From: an uncultured Lachnospiraceae bacterium
Lineage (GTDB): Bacteria; Bacillota; Clostridia; Lachnospirales; Lachnospiraceae
Direction of reading: 5' to 3'
NCBI GenBank assembly: GCA_910588895.1
Contig: CAJUSS010000088.1
Coordinates: 1 to 15,027 of the forward strand
Length of the DNA: 15,027 bases
The notes under the pieces were generated by a model. It had not been told where the DNA came from. It saw nothing but the letters and a program-made list of their open reading frames with translations, and made no database searches. Numbering within the stretch: position 1 is the first letter of the stretch; every line of letters begins with the position of its first letter. A program made the translations under genes and the position numbers. This document shows, piece after piece, positions 6,449 through 13,034 of this stretch.

Positions 6449-7201
6449 TCACTCCGTGATCGCCCACACCCTGGCAGGGAGCCCTGTGGCTCCTTCGATC
6501 CTTGGGTAAGAGACGATGATAACTGCTCCCGCAGGCATCACCTGATCTAGACCGGTCAGGACCTCCACCTGGAGCTTTCCCTTCCCCAGCACATACCGCT
6601 CACAGGCCAGGTCCCCGGCAGCGGCGGCCTCCGCTGAAGCGTCCGTATCCAGCGCTTCGTGTCCATTTGCAGCCGCGTCCCGCACCTCATAGATATACTT
6701 TAAGGCCTCCATAGACCATCCGGGGAAATTCTCCCCGCCATCCGCGTCCAGACCGGAAAGAGCGTCCATGTCCGGCCATCTTTTCGACCAGTCTGTGCGG
6801 AGCGCCACAAAAGCCCCATCTGGGATCGGCCCATACTTTTCTTCATACGCCTGGATATCCTCTGCCGTCACTACATAGGTGGGGTCTGCCTTTACCTTCT
6901 CCGATACGTCCACCACGCACAGAGGGAAGATCAGATCCTTCACACCATAGTTTTCTGACAATTCACGGTCCTTCACAAAATGTCCCGGGAAATCGATGTG
7001 GGTCCCGAACTGTCCCGGGAATTTAAAGGTCTGGATCAGGCAGTCCAGCATCTCGTTCCCCCAGTCGAAGCAGGTGGTCCCCAGCTCCACCGATCCCTCC
7101 GGGATCCCCGCCCAGTAAGGACTGTCATTGTTCAAGGGATGAGACAGCTCCACCCAACGATACTTTTTTGCTTCCTTCAATGCTTCCCATAGCTTGTACA
7201 T
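6449..7201 (-). CDS. Cyclase family / kynurenine formamidase-like metal-dependent hydrolase
   Basis: A 250-aa cytoplasmic protein of the cyclase (KynB-like) family. The signature segment is QFGTHIDFPGHF (residues 64-75), corresponding to the HxGTHxDxPxH metal-site motif. H68, D70 and H74 are present, but the first histidine is Q64. Further family marks are FVALRTDWSKRW, GHEALDTDAS, and the end LDQVMPAGAVIIVSYPRI with PARVWAI. I recall a branch of the family carrying Q at the first position together with the GHExxDTD segment, so this may be a subfamily feature. A specific substrate cannot be assigned, and a tryptophan-degradation role is not supported by neighbours. The ATG at 7201 follows an AGGGGGAAG site 6 bases away. 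The downstream ABM-fold gene suggests a two-gene unit acting on a small cyclic or aromatic compound (inference). Confidence 0.85.
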   Translation of the reverse strand: MYKLWEALKEAKKYRWVELSHPLNNDSPYWAGIPEGSVELGTTCFDWGNEMLDCLIQTFKFPGQFGTHIDFPGHFVKDRELSENYGVKDLIFPLCVVDVSEKVKADPTYVVTAEDIQAYEEKYGPIPDGAFVALRTDWSKRWPDMDALSGLDADGGENFPGWSMEALKYIYEVRDAAANGHEALDTDASAEAAAAGDLACERYVLGKGKLQVEVLTGLDQVMPAGAVIIVSYPRIEGATGLPARVWAITE

Positions 7202-7227
7202 AGGTATCTTCCCCCTTTGCTCTGGCA

Positions 7228-7250
7228 GGCAGCCTTACGGGCTGCCTTTT
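7228..7250 (+). terminator. Hairpin with T-tract on the plus strand, in the cyclase leader
   Basis: GGCAGCC (7228-7234) pairs with GGCTGCC (7240-7246) around a five-base loop and is followed on the plus strand by TTTTG, the shape of a short intrinsic terminator. No plus-strand gene lies just upstream, so it might stop antisense transcription. On the minus strand it forms a 7-bp hairpin without a T-tract in the leader of the cyclase gene, where it could be a simple leader structure. Confidence 0.45.
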
Positions 7251-7268
7251 GTGTGATCTGGTATATCT

Positions 7269-7384
7269 TATACTATATCATTTGGAGGAGTGGGATGCAA
7301 TATGAACGATCTGCGCAGATCTATTTTATCCGGTCTTAGGTCACTATCTACACCCACGCCAGTGAGTCCTATCGCTGAGATATG
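7269..7384 (-). repeat. Degenerate intergenic repeat element, copy B
   Basis: Partner of 852-968, starting 39 bases past the stop of the last DUF4230 gene. It holds the 19-mer at 7344-7362 with its extension to 7384, and the TATACTATATCAT block at 7269-7281, again 75 bases apart. On the minus strand ACTCAC (7363-7368) and GTGGGT (7353-7358) can pair, with one G:U, around a TGGC loop. An outer TATCT/AGATA stem encloses it. The promoter of the cyclase gene is embedded at its far end. Confidence 0.6.
7272..7300 (-). promoter_or_regulatory. Probable promoter of the cyclase-ABM unit, inside repeat B
   Basis: On the minus strand TTGCAT (7295-7300) and TATAGT (7272-7277) are 17 bases apart. The -10 box matches consensus at five of six positions, the -35 box is weaker. 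The same layout is conserved in repeat A, and the position, about 65 bases before the cyclase ATG, is suitable. Confidence 0.6.
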
Positions 7385-7423
7385 TCGCAGATGGTCCGCT
7401 GCGTTCCTCCCGGTGTTCTGGCT

Positions 7424-8206
7424 CTAGACATCCTCGATAAACTCCACCTCAACATGCAGATCCTGGACATCCGGATTCCATTCATGCACCAGTAAGTCGA
7501 TCGAACGTACTGCAGCCTCCATAGATGCATCGTAAAATACCCGGCTCTTCTTCATAGAATCCTCCAACTTCATACGTCCTTCGCTCAACTGGGCCTGCGA
7601 TAGACGGACGCCTTCGTCCACACTGCCATTAGAAAAAAATCTGCCGTCATCAAAAAATTGCTTACCTGTTCCTTCGATCTTGCACTCAGTCAGCATCGGT
7701 TTAGGGACTCTTACCAGTATATAGTGCCGTTCGTTATCCACGATAAACTCGCCAGAAGACAGATCTACGGTGAACACACCGACTCCTTTGACCTCCAGCC
7801 AGGAGGTTGTCGGATCATCTTCATCTGCATTTTTGATCACGAACTCAGATCCATTAACCGTCAATACCTCTAGCCGTGAGACCTCTCGAACCCCTTCCAC
7901 AGAAAGGAGCACATGATTTGACACATGATACCAGGCCTCCGCTCGATCAAAAGCCGTCTGATAAATATCGTCATACGCCTTCTGTTCAGCTGCAAGATAG
8001 ATATCCTCGATACGGCCGAGCCAAGCTTTATAAGCACCATAACAAAACAGCGCAGCTGCCAGCAGACTGCCCACCACGACCCATATTTTCTTCTTGCCAG
8101 GATGCTTTTGGGAGATATCGGATCGACCCTGTTTTTTATCTTTGTTATCTCCAACATTTTCAAAAGTCCCTTTTTCAAAAGACTTTTCTTCTTCCACGAT
8201 GATCAT
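7424..8206 (-). CDS. DUF4230-type single-pass membrane protein (second paralogue)
   Basis: A 260-aa protein of unknown function. It has a charged cytoplasmic N-terminus with many K and D/E (1-40), one membrane segment (about 41-62), then an extracytoplasmic DUF4230-like domain. The core GVGVFTVDLSSGEF (141-154) is followed by an alternating strand ending ILVRVPKP (163-170). The core closely parallels GEGVFTVDLAQSKT in the upstream neighbour, so the two are paralogues. The ATG at 8206 overlaps the preceding stop as ATGA, with GAGGAG close upstream, indicating translational coupling. It is the last gene of the operon started at the 11405-11433 promoter. No catalytic residues are recognisable; a role at the cell surface with the large lipoprotein is inferred. 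Confidence 0.75.
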   Translation of the reverse strand: MIIVEEEKSFEKGTFENVGDNKDKKQGRSDISQKHPGKKKIWVVVGSLLAAALFCYGAYKAWLGRIEDIYLAAEQKAYDDIYQTAFDRAEAWYHVSNHVLLSVEGVREVSRLEVLTVNGSEFVIKNADEDDPTTSWLEVKGVGVFTVDLSSGEFIVDNERHYILVRVPKPMLTECKIEGTGKQFFDDGRFFSNGSVDEGVRLSQAQLSEGRMKLEDSMKKSRVFYDASMEAAVRSIDLLVHEWNPDVQDLHVEVEFIEDV

Positions 8207-8931
8207 CCCCTCTCCTCAGCAAACCGGACTTCTACAAGATACCGTCCCCCACAAAGCGTCCTTGCCAGCTTTCCCACTTGCTCCAACGCCGCCTCCCTTG
8301 CCTGCTCCATCAACCTATCATAGTCGGTCATCTCCTCCTGCACCCGCTTATCAATCTGATCCAGGCTGTTCAGATAGCCGTGGTAGCCATCTGCTGTACT
8401 GCCGTCAAACCAGTCCCATTTTCTTTGGGGGTACTTTGCGATCACCTCCAAACTGCTGTCGTGCAAGTAAGGGGTAAAGACCGGATCTGGGATCAAGATC
8501 GTGATCTTTCTTTGGCCCTCATCAAAGGTAGTCTTTGACTGCGCAAGATCCACCGTGAAGACCCCTTCCCCTTTTAATCCCAGCAGCATTGCATAACTTT
8601 TTCCCTGCTGGTAAAGATCCGTAAGCTGTAGATCCACTAATAGGACCTGTAGATCGCCCTGAGCCGTGACCTTATTTTTGATCTCTACTACAGTATCCTC
8701 TGCACTAAGACCTGCCTTCTTTCCCTCTTCTAACCCTTTTTCGATCCCCTGAGCAACGCCTCTCCATGATCCTAACGCCTTACCTACTGTGTTGCCCAAC
8801 TTTGGAGCTATACATAAATATAGATACAGAAAGAGGATCACCAAAAGGATACCGATCATACTGACAACACGGATGCAGAAGCCCCACATAGATCGGATAA
8901 GCTGTCCCGGCCATTTTCTATACCCAGCCAT
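8203..8931 (-). CDS. DUF4230-type single-pass membrane protein (first paralogue)
   Basis: A 242-aa protein of unknown function, anchored by one strongly hydrophobic N-terminal segment (about 18-42). It is followed by a helical linker (QGIEKGLEEGKKAG) and a DUF4230-like beta domain with GEGVFTVDLAQSKT (121-134) and ITILIPDP (143-150). The C-terminal part has a charged helical stretch (DQIDKRVQEEMTDYDRLMEQ) and ends in a beta strand. AAGGAGG lies 8 bases before the ATG at 8931 and overlaps the end of the lipoprotein gene, only 3 bases upstream. The downstream paralogue overlaps by 4 bases. DUF4230 proteins are widespread in Bacillota and Bacteroidota and uncharacterised as far as I know. Confidence 0.75.
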   Translation of the reverse strand: MAGYRKWPGQLIRSMWGFCIRVVSMIGILLVILFLYLYLCIAPKLGNTVGKALGSWRGVAQGIEKGLEEGKKAGLSAEDTVVEIKNKVTAQGDLQVLLVDLQLTDLYQQGKSYAMLLGLKGEGVFTVDLAQSKTTFDEGQRKITILIPDPVFTPYLHDSSLEVIAKYPQRKWDWFDGSTADGYHGYLNSLDQIDKRVQEEMTDYDRLMEQAREAALEQVGKLARTLCGGRYLVEVRFAEERG

Positions 8932-8934
8932 AGA

Positions 8935-11292
8935 TCATCCCTCCTTTGGTCCGATCCCGATATAGTCAGAGCGCCTGACGGTCTTACCGTCCAGCTCTTC
9001 TGACACCGGTATATCGACACTTTTTGTCCCACTGTGGAAGATACCGCCCAAAAATCCGCTAACACCGCTGCGTTCGATCTTCTGCTCTGGGTCTGTAAGA
9101 GTATATTCCAGCACCAGCTTTTGTCCTTCATGGATAGGGACCTTGCCAGAAACGACAAGGCCATCCAGCTTGTACACACAATCCCCATAGCTATCTGAGC
9201 TATCCAATGTCACATGCCACAGCTTTTTCACCGGATGATCATCCAAGATCTTCTCACGATCTTTTTCCCATTTAGAATAACTCATCCTGTCTTGATAAAC
9301 TCCACTGTCATCCTTTGCACCGATCACATAATACCCGTCTTCTGGAACGATCGATATCCGGACATCTCTGGAGGGTTCCAGCAGATCGCCTTCTTTAAGC
9401 ACAAAGGGCTCCGTGATATCATCCGGCAACACAGTGACCTTTGCGTGGTCAGCCGCATGTTCAGTATAGGGCGATATCTCCACCTTGCTCACAGTGATCC
9501 GGACTCCTTTATAAACATCCGTGGAGGACGCCAACTCCTGCTCCTCGTATAACTGGATCTTTTCCTGAGCCGGGAGCTTACCGATATAGCGGATCTCATG
9601 TCTCTCATTGCCTTTTATATCCGTCGTGACGATATCCAGCTTCAGAGCATACCCCTGGAAAAGGGTATCGTCAGTCATCTCAAGGGTGATCCCCTGTTCT
9701 GTTCCAGGCTTTTTCTCCTGCCCTCCCTCGCCTTGTTGAGGAATAGAGATCGATCGGTCATTTTGGCCCAACCAGTCAAGGACGACATTGTTTTTTTCCG
9801 CCCCTTCATAGGTAAGATCTCCCTGCCGTTCTATACCCGAGGCAGAAACGGCAAACACTACATCTTTGACACTATCTGTCAGCACGATATCTAATCTGGG
9901 CTTATGGTCTTCTGCTTCTACGAACACGCCGTAGTTGAGATCGACCCCTTCAATTGAGACCGACTGATCCTTTTCCTGCTCTGTGACCACATACTCTTTT
10001 CCGTCCATAACATTACAGATCCAACCATTCCAGCTTGTAAACCCCAGTGTGATGACGGACCCGCAGGGCAATGTACAGATATCGCCATCCAGGACTTTTC
10101 CATTGACTGTATATTCGATCGTACCACCAACAGGCCTTGGCAGGATGACATCCACATTACCATCGGGATAAAACCGTACAGCTTCTCTGAGCTGGGCATC
10201 CGTTGCGTCTGGGTCCGATACATTGACGATGACCTGCCCCATATTCTTGGGATGACGATATCCTGCATCTGGTGTGACCATGTACCAGATCGCACCGCCG
10301 TCAGAAATGTACGTCTTTTCAGTGATGTTCCTCCCAAGATAGGTAAACTCAACTTTTCCGTGTTCAGCAGGATATTTTGCCGGATCAAAAAGATAGCTCC
10401 CCTCAAGAGAACGAAATTCTACAACATAACGTTCGATGGCATCCGAGGCATAGACCGTCTCAAAACGGACCAGACCGTCCTCATGATAAAAACTTCCGGG
10501 GCTAGATGAGACAAAACAGTATCTTTCCGCATCATATTCAAGATCCACGGCCAGAGGCTCTACAGAACTGACCTCCACCGTCTGGCTAGAGACCTTTTGA
10601 TCATTGATGATCCATGTCCCGGTCAATTCCTGCGCCCTCCCAGTACTATCTGTATAATAGTCCGTCAACTCAAGGGAGCGCTTCTCATATTTTCCCAAAG
10701 GCATGACTGCGATCTCTGTCTCTGCAACCTCTGTTGGGATCTGCAATACCAGCCCCACATCCTCTTCCCTGCCGCCCCAGGAAAGCTCATCTCCTCGTTC
10801 TCCGCTGTTATCATAGGGATAGACACCAAAGCGTTTAAAACTGTATCCATGATCCACTGGATGTGAACATATCAGTGTATCCGGGTCATAATAAATACAG
10901 TCTCCCGGCATCAGATAACAATCATCTATACCGACAGGCTTTGTCAGCTCTTGATCCAGATAATACTGAACTTCTATATATAGATTACGGGCAAAAGTCA
11001 CGTGAACGCTGCCGGAAGGACGCACCGGCGACTCCAGCTCGTCAAGTCCAGAAGTCACATAACCACTTTCCGGATCCAACAGTCCACTATCGCGTAATTC
11101 GATATATTTCTGTCGATCCTCCTCTGACAGGATCCCCAACTGGTAAAGGATGTGATCCTCCATCGAAGCACATCCCGACAGCAACAGTATGGACAAGATA
11201 AGCGATAAAGCCACCGTTCTTTTTGTGCGCTTTATCCCCCGCAGGTATTGGACAAATCTACCTATGCCCCGTCTAAAATGGTAAGATCCCAT
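8935..11292 (-). CDS. Large surface lipoprotein of unknown function
   Basis: A 785-aa protein with a type II signal peptide: basic residues RGIKRTKRT, hydrophobic VALSLILSILLL, and lipobox LSGC with Cys at residue 41. The mature part is rich in short beta strands, with several Cys in its first third (DDCYLMPGDC, LICSHP). Two or more segments resemble the G-x-Y-x-V-N-G-K / L-x-x-G-x-x-I pattern of bacterial immunoglobulin-like or InlB-B-type repeats (about 389-430 and near 690-760). I do not recognise a catalytic domain. The ATG at 11292 is chosen because GGGAGG sits 6 bases before it and a perfect promoter lies at 11405-11433. A longer reading from 11508 would run through the promoter and the upstream terminator. 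It is the first gene of a three-gene operon with two DUF4230 membrane proteins, which suggests a shared envelope complex (inference). Confidence 0.8.
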   Translation of the reverse strand: MGSYHFRRGIGRFVQYLRGIKRTKRTVALSLILSILLLSGCASMEDHILYQLGILSEEDRQKYIELRDSGLLDPESGYVTSGLDELESPVRPSGSVHVTFARNLYIEVQYYLDQELTKPVGIDDCYLMPGDCIYYDPDTLICSHPVDHGYSFKRFGVYPYDNSGERGDELSWGGREEDVGLVLQIPTEVAETEIAVMPLGKYEKRSLELTDYYTDSTGRAQELTGTWIINDQKVSSQTVEVSSVEPLAVDLEYDAERYCFVSSSPGSFYHEDGLVRFETVYASDAIERYVVEFRSLEGSYLFDPAKYPAEHGKVEFTYLGRNITEKTYISDGGAIWYMVTPDAGYRHPKNMGQVIVNVSDPDATDAQLREAVRFYPDGNVDVILPRPVGGTIEYTVNGKVLDGDICTLPCGSVITLGFTSWNGWICNVMDGKEYVVTEQEKDQSVSIEGVDLNYGVFVEAEDHKPRLDIVLTDSVKDVVFAVSASGIERQGDLTYEGAEKNNVVLDWLGQNDRSISIPQQGEGGQEKKPGTEQGITLEMTDDTLFQGYALKLDIVTTDIKGNERHEIRYIGKLPAQEKIQLYEEQELASSTDVYKGVRITVSKVEISPYTEHAADHAKVTVLPDDITEPFVLKEGDLLEPSRDVRISIVPEDGYYVIGAKDDSGVYQDRMSYSKWEKDREKILDDHPVKKLWHVTLDSSDSYGDCVYKLDGLVVSGKVPIHEGQKLVLEYTLTDPEQKIERSGVSGFLGGIFHSGTKSVDIPVSEELDGKTVRRSDYIGIGPKEG

Positions 11293-11298
11293 GTCGTT

Positions 11299-11304
11299 CC
11301 TCCC
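11299..11304 (-). promoter_or_regulatory. Ribosome binding site fixing the lipoprotein start
   Basis: GGGAGG on the minus strand, 6 bases before the ATG at 11292, directly ahead of the signal peptide. It decides against an upstream in-frame start at 11508. Confidence 0.8.
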
Positions 11305-11404
11305 GACACACTGTACAGCGGTCTTTTTAATGTGATCGATATCATCCAGCTCATCTATGATAACGGACCAGCTATGATCCGTATATGGATGATAAACTGT
11401 ATCT

Positions 11405-11433
11405 ATTATAGATGGATCGTCGAATGATGTCAA
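11405..11433 (-). promoter_or_regulatory. Promoter of the lipoprotein-DUF4230 operon
   Basis: TTGACA (11428-11433) and TATAAT (11405-11410) on the minus strand are separated by 17 bases, a perfect consensus. The leader to the ATG at 11292 is about 105 bases. I see no clear operator palindrome around it. Confidence 0.88.
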
Positions 11434-11450
11434 TCTCACACAAAAATACG

Positions 11451-11493
11451 ACAAATGGCCGGGAATCCGCTTTTTAGATCCCCGGCCATTTGT
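11451..11493 (-). terminator. Long hairpin ending the LprI-like lipoprotein gene
   Basis: ACAAATGGCCGGG (11451-11463) and its exact complement (11481-11493) form a 13-bp stem. It extends inward by four more pairs, one of them G:U on the minus strand and A:C mismatched on the plus strand. On the minus strand it is followed by TCGTATTTTTG, an imperfect T-tract. It lies between the stop at 11586 and the next promoter, which fits a terminator or a 3'-end stabilising structure. Confidence 0.7.
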
Positions 11494-11585
11494 CATCCCC
11501 AGTGACACCTGGAGATCGATCAGCCATACCTTTATCGGTCCTTTTCTCTACTTTTCCCTGAGCAGCACAGTCCTCTGACAAAATG

Positions 11586-12731
11586 TCATCTGTCCAAAAG
11601 CTCCAAAAGCTCATACACTCTGTCCTTGGTCATCTGAGCCGCTTTGTCGTTCATGATCATGGGCTGCATGCTCCCGCCCGCAAACTCTGCGCCTGCGTCA
11701 GCCACTGCCTGCTCTTTCCTTGCGATCCATTCCCTCTCTTCCACCGTAAGGGCGGCCATGGCCTCCTTGTCCAGTGTATCTTTTAAGACGCTCCAGATCT
11801 CATTCAAGGCCGAATCCCACAGATCATAGATCTCCTTCGTTTTTTCCGTAAGCTCCGACTGGCTGAGCGGATCGTTCTGGATAGAGGCTTCCAGGATAGC
11901 CGCCTGCTCTTCTGTCAAAGTGATCTGTTCCCGGAGACCGACCAATACGTCATAGCCCTTAAAGCCATATCCCTGGGCTGCGTTCTCCAGCACATAAAAG
12001 GAGAGCGTGGTATCCGCAGCGGCTGAAAGATCATAGTGACCGATCCAGCTCCTGACCTCCTCAGAAAGCGTCTCCAAGGGAGCGCCCGGCAGATGGATCT
12101 TGATCTCCTTTGTACCGTCCAGACCATAGGCATCGGTATAGCGATACAGAAGGCCTTCCTTGATCTCCTCCGTGCCGATCGTATCGGCATATCCGATCGA
12201 GGCGATCTGCGTTGTATAGGTATAAGGATCCACCTGCACCGGCTCCGTGAACTGTCCGCAAAACTCACTCCAGGCCATGGTCCCATTTGGATACCCTTCC
12301 CCTGTAGATCCCATATCACTGTCCGAATATGTACCGGAAAAGCTCCCGTCCGCATCGACCATCATCCAGGTCCCCCAGCCGCCCGCTCCGCTGGAAAAGA
12401 TAAATTCCTGGCCTTTTAAGTCCACAAAAGAAAATGCATCCGCTGCCGCCCCGCCGGCGGAAGATACACCTTTTGATGGATCCAGGTCAAACGCCTCATC
12501 GCCCAAAGCGGATCCCTCCCCGCTCCCAGCCGGATCTCCTATCGGATCTTCCTTTTCCTGTGAGATCACGATCCTGTCGGCTGCCGTGTCAGCCGTTCCA
12601 TCGTTCGTCCTGTCCGCTCCTGCTCCCGCTGTCGTCTTTGTATCGGATGGATCCGATCCTTTTTCCTTACAGCCCCATAGGGACAGCGCCATCACACCGA
12701 CCAAGATCGGCAAAAGTATGCTCTTTCTCAT
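11586..12731 (-). CDS. Lipoprotein with C-terminal LprI-like (DUF1311) domain
   Basis: A 381-aa predicted lipoprotein. Signal peptide 1-20 ends in LWGC (Cys21). Residues 22-100 are a low-complexity linker rich in A, D, G, S and T. Residues about 101-260 form a domain with FIFSSGAGGWGTW, DGSFSGTYSDSDMG and GYPNGTMAWSEFCGQF, a pattern I associate with Lachnospiraceae lipoproteins of unknown function. Residues about 295-380 resemble the lysozyme-inhibitor LprI family: LNEIWSVLKDTL, EEREWIARKE, GGSMQPM, and the DRVYELLELL end. The cysteines that pair in classical LprI proteins are absent. Lysozyme inhibition is therefore only a family-based possibility. The start has GGAGGT 11 bases upstream and an extended -10 promoter. 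It is transcribed separately from the next operon. Confidence 0.75.
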   Translation of the reverse strand: MRKSILLPILVGVMALSLWGCKEKGSDPSDTKTTAGAGADRTNDGTADTAADRIVISQEKEDPIGDPAGSGEGSALGDEAFDLDPSKGVSSAGGAAADAFSFVDLKGQEFIFSSGAGGWGTWMMVDADGSFSGTYSDSDMGSTGEGYPNGTMAWSEFCGQFTEPVQVDPYTYTTQIASIGYADTIGTEEIKEGLLYRYTDAYGLDGTKEIKIHLPGAPLETLSEEVRSWIGHYDLSAAADTTLSFYVLENAAQGYGFKGYDVLVGLREQITLTEEQAAILEASIQNDPLSQSELTEKTKEIYDLWDSALNEIWSVLKDTLDKEAMAALTVEEREWIARKEQAVADAGAEFAGGSMQPMIMNDKAAQMTKDRVYELLELLDR

Positions 12732-12813
12732 TTTAGCTCTCTACCTCCAACTGCCATGCGTCTGTATCCAGCCTGACTGCCGCTCTTAACAGCACTCGGA
12801 CTGTCTGTCGCCT

Positions 12814-12822
12814 ATTATAGCA
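12814..12822 (-). promoter_or_regulatory. Extended -10 promoter of the LprI-like lipoprotein gene
   Basis: TGCTATAAT on the minus strand is an extended -10 element (TGn-TATAAT). No good -35 hexamer is visible 16-18 bases upstream. The leader would be about 75 bases. Confidence 0.6.
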
Positions 12823-12924
12823 CACACAGGGGGCAGATGGAAGCCCTCTCTTTGCATCCGCGCCATGCTCCATTTGGGGTCACTATCCACCGCGATACCC
12901 TTTATACAGCTCATAAAATACCCA

Positions 12925-12953
12925 TTTACAAAGTCCACCCACCGCGCTATAAT
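12925..12953 (+). promoter_or_regulatory. Promoter of the MFS-PuuD-like operon
   Basis: TTTACA (12925-12930) and TATAAT (12948-12953) on the plus strand are separated by 17 bases. Transcription would start near 12960 and give a leader of about 75 bases that contains a compact hairpin. The promoter is divergent from that of the LprI-like lipoprotein gene. Confidence 0.82.
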
Positions 12954-12967
12954 GGCTGGAAGGTTCA

Positions 12968-13003
12968 TCACGAGCGATGCAGGCATCGCGGCCTCAGCCG
13001 TGA
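12968..13003 (+). other. Structured leader of the MFS transporter gene
   Basis: Inner hairpin GCGATG (12974-12979) with CATCGC (12984-12989) around a CAGG loop, enclosed by an outer stem TCACG (12968-12972) with CGTGA (12999-13003). It lies wholly in the 5' leader. I cannot match it to a known riboswitch class; it could be a simple stem or a regulatory RNA. Confidence 0.45.
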
Positions 13004-13034
13004 CCCGAGCAACAAAGAAAGTGAGCGTTTACCT

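Noticed and set aside
11293..11508. Upstream extension of the large lipoprotein by 72 residues
   Set aside because: It would run across a perfect promoter and part of the upstream terminator hairpin and place the signal peptide internally. The GGGAGG-spaced ATG at 11292 fits much better.
12247..12789. Plus-strand open frame of 180 codons opposite the LprI-like lipoprotein
   Set aside because: It is proline/serine-rich from the reverse of the low-complexity linker, with no domain or ribosome binding site support.
12878..12890. Possible third copy of the intergenic element (GGTCACTATCCAC)
   Set aside because: Only about 13 bases match. The core continuation and the TATASTATATCAT block are absent, so chance is likely.
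12837..13034. Upstream extension of the MFS protein by 66 residues
   Set aside because: The region holds the operon's own promoter and leader structure, and the added residues do not look like membrane protein or any domain.
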